From assembly GCA_016931775.1 (NCBI GenBank), contig JAFGEC010000184.1, forward strand, positions 1 to 42,805: a stretch of DNA of 42,805 nucleotides, given 5' to 3'. Both the position numbers and the translations under genes were made by a program. The notes under the pieces are model-generated. The model did not search any database. It saw only the letters and a program-made list of their open reading frames with translations, and had not been told where the DNA came from. The stretch's first letter is position 1. Each line of letters begins with the position of its first letter. Source of the stretch: Candidatus Zhuqueibacterota bacterium (GTDB taxonomy: Bacteria > Zhuqueibacterota > Zhuqueibacteria > Residuimicrobiales > JAFGEC01). This document shows positions 8,344 to 17,076 of this stretch, in pieces.

Positions 8344-10593
8344 TTATTTCAAAACGAGCATTTTTATTGTCCGGCTCTCGCCTGAACGCGATGCTCGGCA
8401 ATAGTATACGCCATCTGCCACAGTCTGTTGATTCTGATCCAGCCCATCCCAAACATAGCGATATATCCCGCCTGCAGTGCAGGAGATATTCGTCTGCTTC
8501 ACCAGTTGTCCCGCTACATTATAAATAGAAATTAAAAGTACCGCCGGTTTGTCAACATAAACTGTGATAACCGTCCGTGCATTAAACGGATTGGGGAAAT
8601 TTTGTAAAACGACAAAATTATCCGGAACCTCACCGCGCGATCCGGCTCTTATAGCGGTTTGAAACGGTTCGATGGCCTTGTCCATCCAATCAAGGCGGTC
8701 CAGAAACCAGACCAGCAGGTAATCAAAATCTTCAACAAAAGTTATTCCGACGTTGCTGTTGGGAGCGATTTTTTGCCCGATAATCGGCCAACGTTCGTAG
8801 TTCAGCACCTGCGGACCAACAATTTCAAAATACAGCGAATCAAATAAAATATTTACATCTGTTTCATCCAGATAATCCAATCTTAATTGCTGATAACGTT
8901 CATAAACAGACTTTAAAAAAGTCGGATCATCGTACAGCTTTTTCCACCAAAAGGGAATTTGCAGTGAATCCTGTGCAACCTGATCGTTACTCAAAAGTGA
9001 CGGCAGCGTCCACCCGGTCACGGAGGAACCGCCAAATTGGTCATTATTTCCGAATGCATGATGGAAATCCCACAGCGTTTCAATATGTAATTGCGGATCG
9101 ATGCTATCCCGGTCCTTGATAAAACAGGAATTGGCCCGGTAGCCGTAGACGTTTCTACTCATCTCATTCAACAGGAAATAATCCACAAAGGATGATAAAT
9201 TGAATAATGATGCGGTTTGCTCTGTTGATGCGGGAAAGGCCGTTAAAGAAACGGCGGTTTCGAAATCATGCATATAGGTTTTGATATAATCCTGCTGCTC
9301 AACAGGCATCACGAAAAGTTGCGGAGAAAAATACCGAAAAACAATCTCACCGTAACGGTTCGGCAGGGGAGCGAAATCCGATACAAATCCGTTATCACGA
9401 CGCCATCTGTCCAGTTCCAGGATATACCCTCCGGTCAGCACATCACCGGAAACATCACCCGGTGTCAGTGGTGATATGCCCATACCGGCGCTTGTAATAT
9501 TTTTTCGAAAAAGGTAAATCCCCAGATATTCCTCATTGACAAATAAATGGCAAAACCGGCTTTGGTAAAACTCTTTACCCATAAAACGCGCCAGAATACC
9601 GGCCAGAGCGTCCCGGATTAAAGTCTTGTCACTATAGGGCGCATGCAAAATCCATCTGTTTGATTCAAGACCGAGAATTTCCTGATCCTGCAGAGAACCA
9701 TCCCCGGCAATCGTTACAAAATCATAGCTTGATTTGGGATATTCAAAAGAATTGTTTTCTTTGACAATACGAACAGAAAGAGTCTGCTCGTAGGGATCGG
9801 ATATTTTTTTCAGCTCATCATCATTTTGACCGATGGTACTAAAAAGAGCGGATGATTCTGTTGCAGAGCCGATGCCGTTGCCGTTATCCGTTCGTATATC
9901 GAAAATCGGCAGACGGCTCTCAAAATATTCCTTGTAACTTTTTCGGCCGATCAACTGCGGCAGAATGAGAAAATCAGGACTACTCCTGTCCACATTCATG
10001 CCGTGGATGGCCAGCAGATTTTCACCGGGAACCAAAACATCCAAATGCTGGGAGATAATATACGATTCAAAAATACTGGCTTCATGTGGCTGCACCGCAT
10101 TGGAGCGCCAATTGGGTTGACTGGTCGCATTAAATGCAGCCACGCGGCGGCCATTCAAATAAGCGACAAAACCATCATCAAAACGTAAACGCAGGACCAG
10201 ATAATCCAGCGCTTCAAGCAGGTCCCCGCTAATGGTAAAAGGAATCCGAATATAACATGTCGTGTTACGCATCCCTGAAATGTCTAAACTGATATATGAA
10301 GCATAATCACCATCGCGGTCGAAACCGATACCACCCGGCTCATTCTCACATACAAGCCATTCCGAATCATTAAAATCCAATCGTGAATACCAATTGATAT
10401 CGACACTATCGTTTGGTATAAAAGCCTTCTTGGAGTGTCCCGTTTCAACAAGATTGACCAAAAGTCCTTCGTCCGAAATTTCTTCATGCAGGGAAGCCGG
10501 ATAAATCCGGTCGGCTGCCGATCCATAGAATGGTAGGAACTGAATCGAAACAAACAGTACAATAACAAGTAAATTCTTTAAAACGTTATACAT
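8344..10593 (-). CDS. Secreted CotH-like kinase with type IX sorting tail
   Basis: 749 residues from the second of two adjacent ATGs (TTGAGGTC gives a better 5-nt spacing to it). Signal peptide ~1-27 (ending GSAA). Residues ~30-215 are beta-rich (WYSRLDFNDSEW, LRLRFDDGFVAYLNGRRVA), resembling galactose-binding-like jelly rolls that commonly precede CotH domains. The CotH domain (~220-640) is identified by DKTLIRDALAG, FVNEEYLGIYLFRKNI, DYFLLNEMSRNVYGY and TLWDFHHAFGN. In CotH proteins these supply the atypical kinase fold, with a WDF metal-binding Asp. Bacillus CotH phosphorylates spore-coat proteins; the substrate here is unknown, and ATP supply outside the cell is an open question. The sorting tail (QNFPNPFNARTV, RTIKMLVLK) sends it to type IX export. 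Confidence 0.85.
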   Translation of the reverse strand: MYNVLKNLLVIVLFVSIQFLPFYGSAADRIYPASLHEEISDEGLLVNLVETGHSKKAFIPNDSVDINWYSRLDFNDSEWLVCENEPGGIGFDRDGDYASYISLDISGMRNTTCYIRIPFTISGDLLEALDYLVLRLRFDDGFVAYLNGRRVAAFNATSQPNWRSNAVQPHEASIFESYIISQHLDVLVPGENLLAIHGMNVDRSSPDFLILPQLIGRKSYKEYFESRLPIFDIRTDNGNGIGSATESSALFSTIGQNDDELKKISDPYEQTLSVRIVKENNSFEYPKSSYDFVTIAGDGSLQDQEILGLESNRWILHAPYSDKTLIRDALAGILARFMGKEFYQSRFCHLFVNEEYLGIYLFRKNITSAGMGISPLTPGDVSGDVLTGGYILELDRWRRDNGFVSDFAPLPNRYGEIVFRYFSPQLFVMPVEQQDYIKTYMHDFETAVSLTAFPASTEQTASLFNLSSFVDYFLLNEMSRNVYGYRANSCFIKDRDSIDPQLHIETLWDFHHAFGNNDQFGGSSVTGWTLPSLLSNDQVAQDSLQIPFWWKKLYDDPTFLKSVYERYQQLRLDYLDETDVNILFDSLYFEIVGPQVLNYERWPIIGQKIAPNSNVGITFVEDFDYLLVWFLDRLDWMDKAIEPFQTAIRAGSRGEVPDNFVVLQNFPNPFNARTVITVYVDKPAVLLISIYNVAGQLVKQTNISCTAGGIYRYVWDGLDQNQQTVADGVYYCRASRSGESRTIKMLVLK

Positions 10594-10596
10594 CAT

Positions 10597-10949
10597 GACC
10601 TCAAATTAATAAACTTAAATCTACAAATTACAAAGCCAAAAAACAAGTTAAATGTACACAGGAGTTCCACGAAAAGGTCTTTAGCGACAGGTTAAGACTG
10701 TAAATATCTTATATATAGAGGAGTGCGGCTCTTTGGAACGGCTTCGGCTGCCCCGCTTGTGCGAAAACGATTTTTCATGACGTTCACGGTCTTTTCCGGC
10801 CATTCGGACCGTTGTTACCTCACCAAAAGACGCGGGGTCCGCAGCGTTGGTGAAAAGGGAGGAGTCGGCCCAGGCAGTGCGTGAGCCGTAAATAACCATG
10901 AAAGTTACGCTTTCCTTCCCCCGGTTATTCACATATTACACCAACATTT
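10597..10949. other. Gene-free 350-bp region with strong secondary-structure potential
   Basis: This gap lies between the CotH-like gene and the GTPase gene, both on the minus strand. The 10700-10930 part is clearly more G+C-rich than other gaps here and holds nested hairpins: CACCAA/TTGGTG enclosing GCGG-GGT-CCGC (about 10821-10852), ACGGTC/GACCGT (about 10786-10811), and a GCGGC/GCTGC pairing near 10725-10750. An 83-codon minus-strand ORF (10681-10932, GTG start) covers it. The product is a low-complexity Arg/Ser/Lys mix with no recognisable domain and no ribosome site, so I do not call it a gene. It could be a structured RNA, the 5' leader of the CotH-like gene, or a dispersed repeat. Confidence 0.4.
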
Positions 10950-11933
10950 TTACAAATGCAACTCTACCACATCCTTATCCTTGAGCACATAATCCCGGTT
11001 TACACGTTGACCCTCAAATTTTCCATGCCCCCACAATCGGGCGAATTTTAATCGTTCGGCAAAATCACGGTGTACCGTATTTGCAAAATCAAACACAGTG
11101 CTTCCCCGTCCCAATACAAATGGCTGGTGCATGTCCGCATCTTTGCCCGGCGGTTTGGAGTAAACCCGAATAATATTCAGCGTTAAAAATATCTCCTCCC
11201 TGAGACGGTCGATGGCTTCACCGGTTTGGGCCGAAACCGCGCTCATGGAAAATTTTTTCACATAGAGTTCTCTCACCACCTCCCAGTTGTCACGCGCGCC
11301 GGCCACATCCAGCTTTGTTCCCACAAGCCGCGTACATTTTTTTGCCACACTGGCCCAAAAGTCCTCCTTCGGCTTGTAGGCCACCAGATCGATTTTCGCG
11401 TCGGTGAGAACCTGAATACAATCCTCCAGCTTTTCCAGAACATCGTCCGCTGATAGATCCGCCACCAAAACAACGAGATCGGCGGAACGAATAATGGTCG
11501 GTACCCAATATTCCATATGCTCACTGCAAACCGGTGGCACATCCACCAGTTGTATCTGTATGTCTTCATACGTCATCATGACCGGATGGGGCATACGCGT
11601 TGAATAAGGATACGGTGCGACTTCAACCGGAGTACAACTCAAACCGGCCGCCAACTGCGATTTACCGCTGTTCGGCCCCCCAGCCAAAACAACCTGCCCC
11701 CCTCCCTCCTTTTCAACCCTGTAACTGAATCCCTTCTTTCTACCGGAATGCTGTATCTCTTCTCTTTGAGCGGCGATACGTTTTTTCAAATCGGCCTGCA
11801 TTTTCTCAGTTCCCTTGTGCTTTGGTATGGCCGACAACATTTTTTTCAATGCATCCAAGCGCTGGTGAGGTGTGGCTGCTTTGCGATATTCTTCTTCCGC
11901 ACGATAGTATTCAGGAGACAGATTGGCAGGCAT
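10950..11933 (-). CDS. DRG/Obg-like GTPase with C-terminal TGS domain
   Basis: 327 residues. AAAGGAG lies about 5 nt before the ATG. An N-terminal helical segment (~1-70, many Lys/Glu) precedes the G domain: P-loop GGPNSGKS (85-92), a conserved HPVMMTYEDIQIQLVD strand, and a G3 written DVPP instead of DxxG. G4 appears as TKLD rather than NKxD and G5 as SAVSAQTG. The C-terminal ~70 residues form a TGS domain (FVLGRGSTVFDFANTVHRDF, KDKDVVELHL). This matches the developmentally regulated GTP-binding (DRG) branch, whose members associate with ribosomes or RNA. The DVPP and TKLD changes suggest altered nucleotide hydrolysis or looser guanine choice (inference). It is 81 bp downstream of the DUF4249 gene, with a hairpin between them. 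Confidence 0.88.
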   Translation of the reverse strand: MPANLSPEYYRAEEEYRKAATPHQRLDALKKMLSAIPKHKGTEKMQADLKKRIAAQREEIQHSGRKKGFSYRVEKEGGGQVVLAGGPNSGKSQLAAGLSCTPVEVAPYPYSTRMPHPVMMTYEDIQIQLVDVPPVCSEHMEYWVPTIIRSADLVVLVADLSADDVLEKLEDCIQVLTDAKIDLVAYKPKEDFWASVAKKCTRLVGTKLDVAGARDNWEVVRELYVKKFSMSAVSAQTGEAIDRLREEIFLTLNIIRVYSKPPGKDADMHQPFVLGRGSTVFDFANTVHRDFAERLKFARLWGHGKFEGQRVNRDYVLKDKDVVELHL

Positions 11934-11962
11934 AATATCTCCTTTCGCTATAAAAAATTCGC

Positions 11963-11983
11963 GTTAAAAACCTTGTTTTTAAC
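11963..11983 (-). terminator. Terminator-like hairpin after the TonB/DUF4249 operon
   Basis: GTTAAAAAC (11963-11971) and GTTTTTAAC (11975-11983) form a perfect 9-bp stem with a 3-nt loop. On the minus strand it is followed within a few bases by a run of six T. It sits between the stop of the DUF4249 gene and the start of the GTPase gene, so it probably separates the two units. The stem is A/T-rich, so strength is uncertain. Confidence 0.45.
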
Positions 11984-12014
11984 CTTGATTGTACAATTTT
12001 TAGTCCACTCCACT

Positions 12015-12911
12015 TTAACGATTCACCCGAAAATAAACCGTATCCGCGATGGCAGCACCAAACACGCCGATCCCGTCTCCCTCAAAATGGAATTTCGGCT
12101 CCCACAGGTTTCCGTCGATATCCCTTACATTACGATATGACAGGACGAAATCGGCAAAATTTTCATCAGCAGCATATAAAATGACGCGATAATCACCATA
12201 ATACCAGATATTCATCCAATTGATGTCCATATATGCCAGTTTGTCCTGTCCGGTTATCATTCGCTGCGATCTATACTTTAAATTCATCAATATATTTCGT
12301 TCTTGCACATCCTGCCATTTTAATCCCAAACTATTATCCTCAATAAAAGTAAATACAGAGGCATTCATAGCAATGATCGAACAAATATAAGTGTCCACAT
12401 CCGGTGATCGTTTGAATGCCAGTCGAAATTTTTCAACCTCGCCGCGTTTATTTTTCTGCCGGTAAATCTTTTCGCCCAAAATGGATGCCTCACGGTCGAT
12501 ATAAAATCCCTTTTGCGGGACTTGAGAAGTGCAGGAGGTGGACAGGTTCTCTCCATCAATCTCCGCTTGCACATCGAGACGGTATACTTTGCCGTACTCT
12601 ACAACCGGACGGCTGTCGGCGCTGGTGTAAGCATATTCACTGGCTCGAAACACCAGAGGATAATTTTTACCGGCAGCGACATCCATACAACTCACCCGGG
12701 CATTCGAAAGAAAAATGTCATTTAAATCTATTTCCGTATTGAGCGGATAATTACGCATAATCCGGATATTCTGTACAGGCCGCCCAGGAAACAGATAACC
12801 GTCCACGACAATTTTTGGTGCATACTGCTGCTCATCCACCTGCACAATAGTCTCTCCGCAGGCTATAAAAAAAATAAAAACAATTGTTATAAAACGCAAT
12901 CTTTTCATCAT
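12015..12911 (-). CDS. DUF4249-family lipoprotein
   Basis: 298 residues from ATG 12911. The track start at 12920 is a TTG overlapping the upstream stop and is less likely. The lipobox FIAC (Cys18) marks an outer-membrane lipoprotein. The body begins YAPKIVVDGYLFPGRPVQNIRI, the typical opening of DUF4249, whose members are encoded next to TonB-dependent receptors in FCB bacteria. Here its gene follows the receptor gene within a few bases, so the two likely form a receptor/lid-type uptake complex comparable to SusC/SusD. The substrate is not evident. DUF4249 identity is from recall of its N-terminal pattern and gene context, not from a search. Confidence 0.78.
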   Translation of the reverse strand: MMKRLRFITIVFIFFIACGETIVQVDEQQYAPKIVVDGYLFPGRPVQNIRIMRNYPLNTEIDLNDIFLSNARVSCMDVAAGKNYPLVFRASEYAYTSADSRPVVEYGKVYRLDVQAEIDGENLSTSCTSQVPQKGFYIDREASILGEKIYRQKNKRGEVEKFRLAFKRSPDVDTYICSIIAMNASVFTFIEDNSLGLKWQDVQERNILMNLKYRSQRMITGQDKLAYMDINWMNIWYYGDYRVILYAADENFADFVLSYRNVRDIDGNLWEPKFHFEGDGIGVFGAAIADTVYFRVNR

Positions 12912-12916
12912 TTTTA

Positions 12917-15238
12917 TCAAAAAATTATCGTTAATCCGGCCGATGGCAAAATCGGCAGCATCGAAAAAGTATCAACATCCTGCAGAATTTTTCCATTTTC
13001 CAAATTATCCCTGTATTGAATAAACCACACATTTTTGCGGTCCGTCACATTATAAACCTGAACATAGGGCTGCAATAATATGCGACCCACCCGCCGGGAA
13101 TAGGTCAGGCTGAAATCCAGCCGGATATACGGCGGCAGCCGAAAGCCGTTGCGCTTGCCGGGATACAGCTCATAACCGCTGTAAAAATCCTGATCGGGCA
13201 GCGGCCGGACCACATAGACCGAACTGGTGGTGGTAATAGGCTGACCGGCGGCATAGACAAATCCTGCTCCCACCTGCCATTTATTTTTATATTGAACGGG
13301 ATTTTTTTTCAGAAAAAACCGTATACTGTTCCGTACGTCCATATTACAAACGATATTGATTGTCGCAAACCGGTCATGACGGGGTGCAAAACGTAATCCG
13401 CTGTTCACCGCATTAATTTTATAGCGTGTACGACTGATCGCACATGAAACCCAGCCGTTCACCACTCCCGAATCTTTGCGAAGTAAAACTTCGCCCCCGT
13501 AAGAAAAACCGGAACCGTTATGAAAAAGATGCCTTAAACGATTGTACTCAGGATGCCCCAGTGAATCGTAACCGGCGGGAAACTGGTTGATGAAAAAAAA
13601 CGGATCGTAAAAAAGCAAATTTCCATAATTTTTTAAATAACCTTCTACCTCCACCTCGAGTCCGGCAAATCGGCATTGCACCCCGGTGATAAAATGATCG
13701 GCCCGGGAGTTGTTATACTCACGGTTGGAAAGAGCCCAGATATCCGATACAAAAGTGCGGGGTACGCGGAACAAATATTGCCGATAGGATCCGGCGGCGG
13801 CTTTGAGACTCATAAAATCAAAAAGTTGATACTTGGCGCTGAACCGGGGCACGGGTTGCAAAAATACCTTCTCGTTACGAAATCGATTCAACCGGCAGCC
13901 TGCCTGTATTTCCAACCGCGGCGTCGGCTGCCAGACGGCCTGGCCGTACAATACATCGAACACGGCGTTTTGATCGATGTCAACGATTCCTGCGGGAAAC
14001 CGCGCATTATAGCGTGCGGTCAGGGTGGTATGCTCGCCGCCGGCTTGAAAAAGCAGCTTTTGCGTATAATAATACTCCAAAGCGAATTTTGCTGTGATAT
14101 CACTGATCCCGTTATCCTCTTGAAAATCCATGAACTTAAAATCAGAACCGAATCGGCTGTACACAACCCACAAATCACCATAAACAGTCGGATTCGGAAT
14201 AACGGTCCACTTGGCACTGGCAGTTCGGTTTCCCCAGTTATAAAGCAAATGTTCACGGGCTTCCGGATTTTCACCCACTACATAGTTCAGTTTATCGGAA
14301 CTATTGAAAAAACTGCATGTGAGCTTGTTGTTGTTATTTAAATCAATAAAGGCTTTCAGATGACCGTCCCAGAAGTAGTAATCGGGAATATTTTTTTCAC
14401 GCATGATCTTCAACCTGGCGATAGTCTCGTCAAAATAGGTACGCCGGAATGAACCGGAAAGCGAGCCAATAGAGCCCAGGGGCAACTGCATCGTCGTACG
14501 AGCCGATAATAAACTGACAGAGGTTGTATTTTTGACTTGTTTTCTGTTGCCATCCAGATTCGTCACGTTCAGTACGGAAGAGAGCCGCCCGCCATAATTT
14601 GCACCGAAGCCGCCCTTTGATATCCAAACATCCTTGATGGCGTCGGTATTAAAAACCGAAAACAGACCAAAAAAATGTTCGGGATTGTATATCTGAGCAC
14701 CATCCATGAGATATAAATTTTGATCCGGTGTACCGCCGCGTACGTATATCTCGGATGAATAATCCGAGACCGCAACAATTCCGGGCAGCCGGGTCAGGGT
14801 ACGGAGCAAATCCGATTCCAAAATTTGGGGGATTTTACCGATATGACGGGGCTTTATACTTATTTGTGAGACGGGTCTTTGATAGAGCGATTGGTCCGAT
14901 ACGGCGGAATCTGCGAGAACCGTAATCGCTTGTGTTTCCAGAGTTGTCGGCGCCAGCCGGATGTCAATTCTAGCCTGCTGCCGCTGACCAAGCTCCACTT
15001 TTTTCTGAAAAGTAAAATATCCGATAAAATGACACACCAGCAGGTATTGGGATGGAGGAACATCGGCAATAACAAAATAACCGCTGTTATTGGTGGCCGC
15101 TCCGAAACGAGTGTTTTGCAAAAACACATTGGCACCGGCGAGCCTCTCTCCAGTGCTGTCGTCGTATACGAATCCACTGATAACAGCGGCATTTAAAGTG
15201 CCGGCCAGAATGCCTGAAAAAATTAAAAATCGGATCAT
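12917..15238 (-). CDS. TonB-dependent outer-membrane receptor
   Basis: 773 residues. Signal peptide ~1-17, then a carboxypeptidase-regulatory-like domain (~18-105: ISGFVYDDSTGERLAGANVFLQNT, FVIADVPPSQYLLVCHFIGY). The plug domain follows (~130-250: LLRTLTRLPGIVAVSDYSSEIYVRGG, NLYLMDGAQIYNPEHFFGLFSVFN), with a 22-strand-type barrel to the C-terminus, which ends in Phe (LTIIF) as expected for BAM recognition. It imports a large substrate using the TonB/ExbBD energy system. The start lies 4 bp after the stop of the TMTC-like gene and the stop meets the DUF4249 gene, so three genes are tightly coupled. Substrate unknown. No N-terminal signalling domain for an anti-sigma factor is visible. Confidence 0.92.
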   Translation of the reverse strand: MIRFLIFSGILAGTLNAAVISGFVYDDSTGERLAGANVFLQNTRFGAATNNSGYFVIADVPPSQYLLVCHFIGYFTFQKKVELGQRQQARIDIRLAPTTLETQAITVLADSAVSDQSLYQRPVSQISIKPRHIGKIPQILESDLLRTLTRLPGIVAVSDYSSEIYVRGGTPDQNLYLMDGAQIYNPEHFFGLFSVFNTDAIKDVWISKGGFGANYGGRLSSVLNVTNLDGNRKQVKNTTSVSLLSARTTMQLPLGSIGSLSGSFRRTYFDETIARLKIMREKNIPDYYFWDGHLKAFIDLNNNNKLTCSFFNSSDKLNYVVGENPEAREHLLYNWGNRTASAKWTVIPNPTVYGDLWVVYSRFGSDFKFMDFQEDNGISDITAKFALEYYYTQKLLFQAGGEHTTLTARYNARFPAGIVDIDQNAVFDVLYGQAVWQPTPRLEIQAGCRLNRFRNEKVFLQPVPRFSAKYQLFDFMSLKAAAGSYRQYLFRVPRTFVSDIWALSNREYNNSRADHFITGVQCRFAGLEVEVEGYLKNYGNLLFYDPFFFINQFPAGYDSLGHPEYNRLRHLFHNGSGFSYGGEVLLRKDSGVVNGWVSCAISRTRYKINAVNSGLRFAPRHDRFATINIVCNMDVRNSIRFFLKKNPVQYKNKWQVGAGFVYAAGQPITTTSSVYVVRPLPDQDFYSGYELYPGKRNGFRLPPYIRLDFSLTYSRRVGRILLQPYVQVYNVTDRKNVWFIQYRDNLENGKILQDVDTFSMLPILPSAGLTIIF

Positions 15239-15242
15239 GGGA

Positions 15243-17027
15243 TTATTCTAAATATCGAAAAGCTTCCTGCTGCCCCATTCTTCCGGCTTGTTTTAAATCG
15301 GAACGGGCGGCTTCCATATGACCTAGTTTCTGATACGTTATACCGCGCTGCAACCAGGCCTTTGAAAAAGTATTATCCAAAGCAATTGCCTGCGAAAAAT
15401 CCCGGATGGCCAAATCCAGCCGGTCGGTCATCCGATAAACCATACCGCGTTTAAAATACGAATCCGCTATACCGGGCTTGAGTTTCACGGCCCGGTCAAA
15501 ATCGTTTAATCCCGCCGTAAAATTTTTCAATTGAACATAAGCAACACCCCGGTTGGAGTAGGCCTCCATATAAAGAAAATCCATCTCGATCGATCTGTTA
15601 TAATCACATAGTGCAGAATCGGCTTTACCAAGCATCATTTTGATATTGCCGCGGTTCGTATATGCCCGGGCGTTGTCAGGTTCCAATTGGATAACTCTCT
15701 GCATGCTATACAACGCATCCTGTAATTGGCCTTTTTGAATTTGATCCATGCCCAAATTATTCCATGCCTCTGCAGCATTCGGGAATCGGGCGAGGGTATT
15801 TTTCCACAGAGTTTGACTGTCTCTCCAGACAAAACTTCGGTTCCAGGTTGCCCAGGATAAAATCAGTGCATATACGAGAAAAACCGTCACGACGGCAATT
15901 TTTTGCTTCGGCCACTTTTTCATGAGCGTGAAAAATCCGAATGCCAAAAGCACAAATACGGCAACGGAGGGTAAATAGCTGTAACGGTCAGCCATAACCG
16001 CATTGCCAACAGGTACAAGCTGAAGGACCAGCACAATATTGACAAGAAAAAACAGCGTGTTAAAAACAAAAAAACGTGTTTTGCGAACGGAATATAAAAC
16101 CGGAACGGTCAGGCCGGCAAATATAACCGGAAAAAAATAATAAAATAGAGGCAAGGATCCGTTTATCCTGTCAGGATAAGGATAAATGGCGGACAAAAAG
16201 ACAGGAGCGATCAATTTTAACAAATATTGAAAAAATCCGTAACCGGCGAATGCAATCCGCTCGATAAAACGAAACGAACCGCCCATAAAAAAAGCCTCTT
16301 TTGAAGACTGTGCCCATATAGCGACAAGGCCGAATATAAGGGCGAGCAGGAAAAACGGGACTTTTTCCCAAAGCACCTTTTTATCGGTTATCCGGCGTTT
16401 CCTGTAATAATCAACAAGCAACAGCGTAACGGCAAGTGGTGCTGCCATTGCTTTGGACAGCAGTGCCAAAAGGAATAAAAACAGAGCAAAAAACAAATAA
16501 CGTTTTTGACCCCGCAAATAGACCAGATAGGCGCACAGGGCAGCCAGGTAAAACATAACATACAGCACGTCCTTGCGTTCGGCAATCCATGCAACCGACT
16601 CCACATGCAGAGGATGGATGCCGAACAAGAGGGCTGCAAAAATAGCCGGTATCCCTTCGCCAAAGAGTAAAAAAACGAATAAAAAAACCAGCGCCGTATT
16701 GACAAGATGGATCAGTAAATTGGTCAGATGATATTGGTGTGGATCTGCAGCCGCAATCTGATAATCCAGCATATACGACAACATTGTCACGGGGTGGTAA
16801 TTACTGAGAACAAAGCTTGAAAATATCCGGCCGATATTTTCGGGATTTACGGTTCGGATGGCCGGATTATCCAACACATAAACGGGATCATCCCAATTGG
16901 TAAATTTGTTTTCCAACACCGGGTAATAGGCGGCCAAAGTAACCGAACAAATCAACAACACCCACCAAAAGTTCTTCTTTTTCTTTCTCTCGGATAAATT
17001 TTTCAGTGGATATTTTTTTTTACCCAT
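15243..17027 (-). CDS. TMTC-like multi-pass membrane protein with C-terminal TPR repeats
   Basis: 594 residues. A basic N-terminus is followed by about ten or eleven hydrophobic helices (~25-400) and four TPR units (~410-590: AWNNLGMDQIQKGQLQDALYSM, AYTNRGNIKMMLGKADSAL, AYSNRGVAYVQLKNFTAGL, SYFKRGMVYRMTDRLDLAI). Conserved TMTC/GT-C signatures are present: NWDDPVYVLDNP early in the first loop (acidic DD), HLTNLLIHLVNTALVF, and HPLHVESVAWIAERKDVL. In eukaryotes TMTC1-4 are polyprenyl-phosphate-mannose O-mannosyltransferases; bacterial relatives are uncharacterised. I infer a lipid-linked-sugar-dependent glycosyltransferase acting at the cytoplasmic membrane, but donor and acceptor are unknown. 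Gene coupling to the TonB receptor raises the possibility that its acceptor is an envelope protein. Confidence 0.85.
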   Translation of the reverse strand: MGKKKYPLKNLSERKKKKNFWWVLLICSVTLAAYYPVLENKFTNWDDPVYVLDNPAIRTVNPENIGRIFSSFVLSNYHPVTMLSYMLDYQIAAADPHQYHLTNLLIHLVNTALVFLFVFLLFGEGIPAIFAALLFGIHPLHVESVAWIAERKDVLYVMFYLAALCAYLVYLRGQKRYLFFALFLFLLALLSKAMAAPLAVTLLLVDYYRKRRITDKKVLWEKVPFFLLALIFGLVAIWAQSSKEAFFMGGSFRFIERIAFAGYGFFQYLLKLIAPVFLSAIYPYPDRINGSLPLFYYFFPVIFAGLTVPVLYSVRKTRFFVFNTLFFLVNIVLVLQLVPVGNAVMADRYSYLPSVAVFVLLAFGFFTLMKKWPKQKIAVVTVFLVYALILSWATWNRSFVWRDSQTLWKNTLARFPNAAEAWNNLGMDQIQKGQLQDALYSMQRVIQLEPDNARAYTNRGNIKMMLGKADSALCDYNRSIEMDFLYMEAYSNRGVAYVQLKNFTAGLNDFDRAVKLKPGIADSYFKRGMVYRMTDRLDLAIRDFSQAIALDNTFSKAWLQRGITYQKLGHMEAARSDLKQAGRMGQQEAFRYLE

Positions 17028-17076
17028 ATTGCCGCCTTATTCCGGCCAACCGCCAAGAGAAGGAACAATTAAAATT

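Noticed and set aside
10681-10932. 83-codon minus-strand ORF as a gene
   Set aside because: GTG start without ribosome site; low-complexity Arg/Ser/Lys product; underlying DNA is better explained by hairpins or a repeat. Kept as a non-coding finding.
13676-14341. 221-codon plus-strand ORF
   Set aside because: Fully antisense to the TonB receptor, with no ribosome site or recognisable domain; codon-shadow of a long gene.
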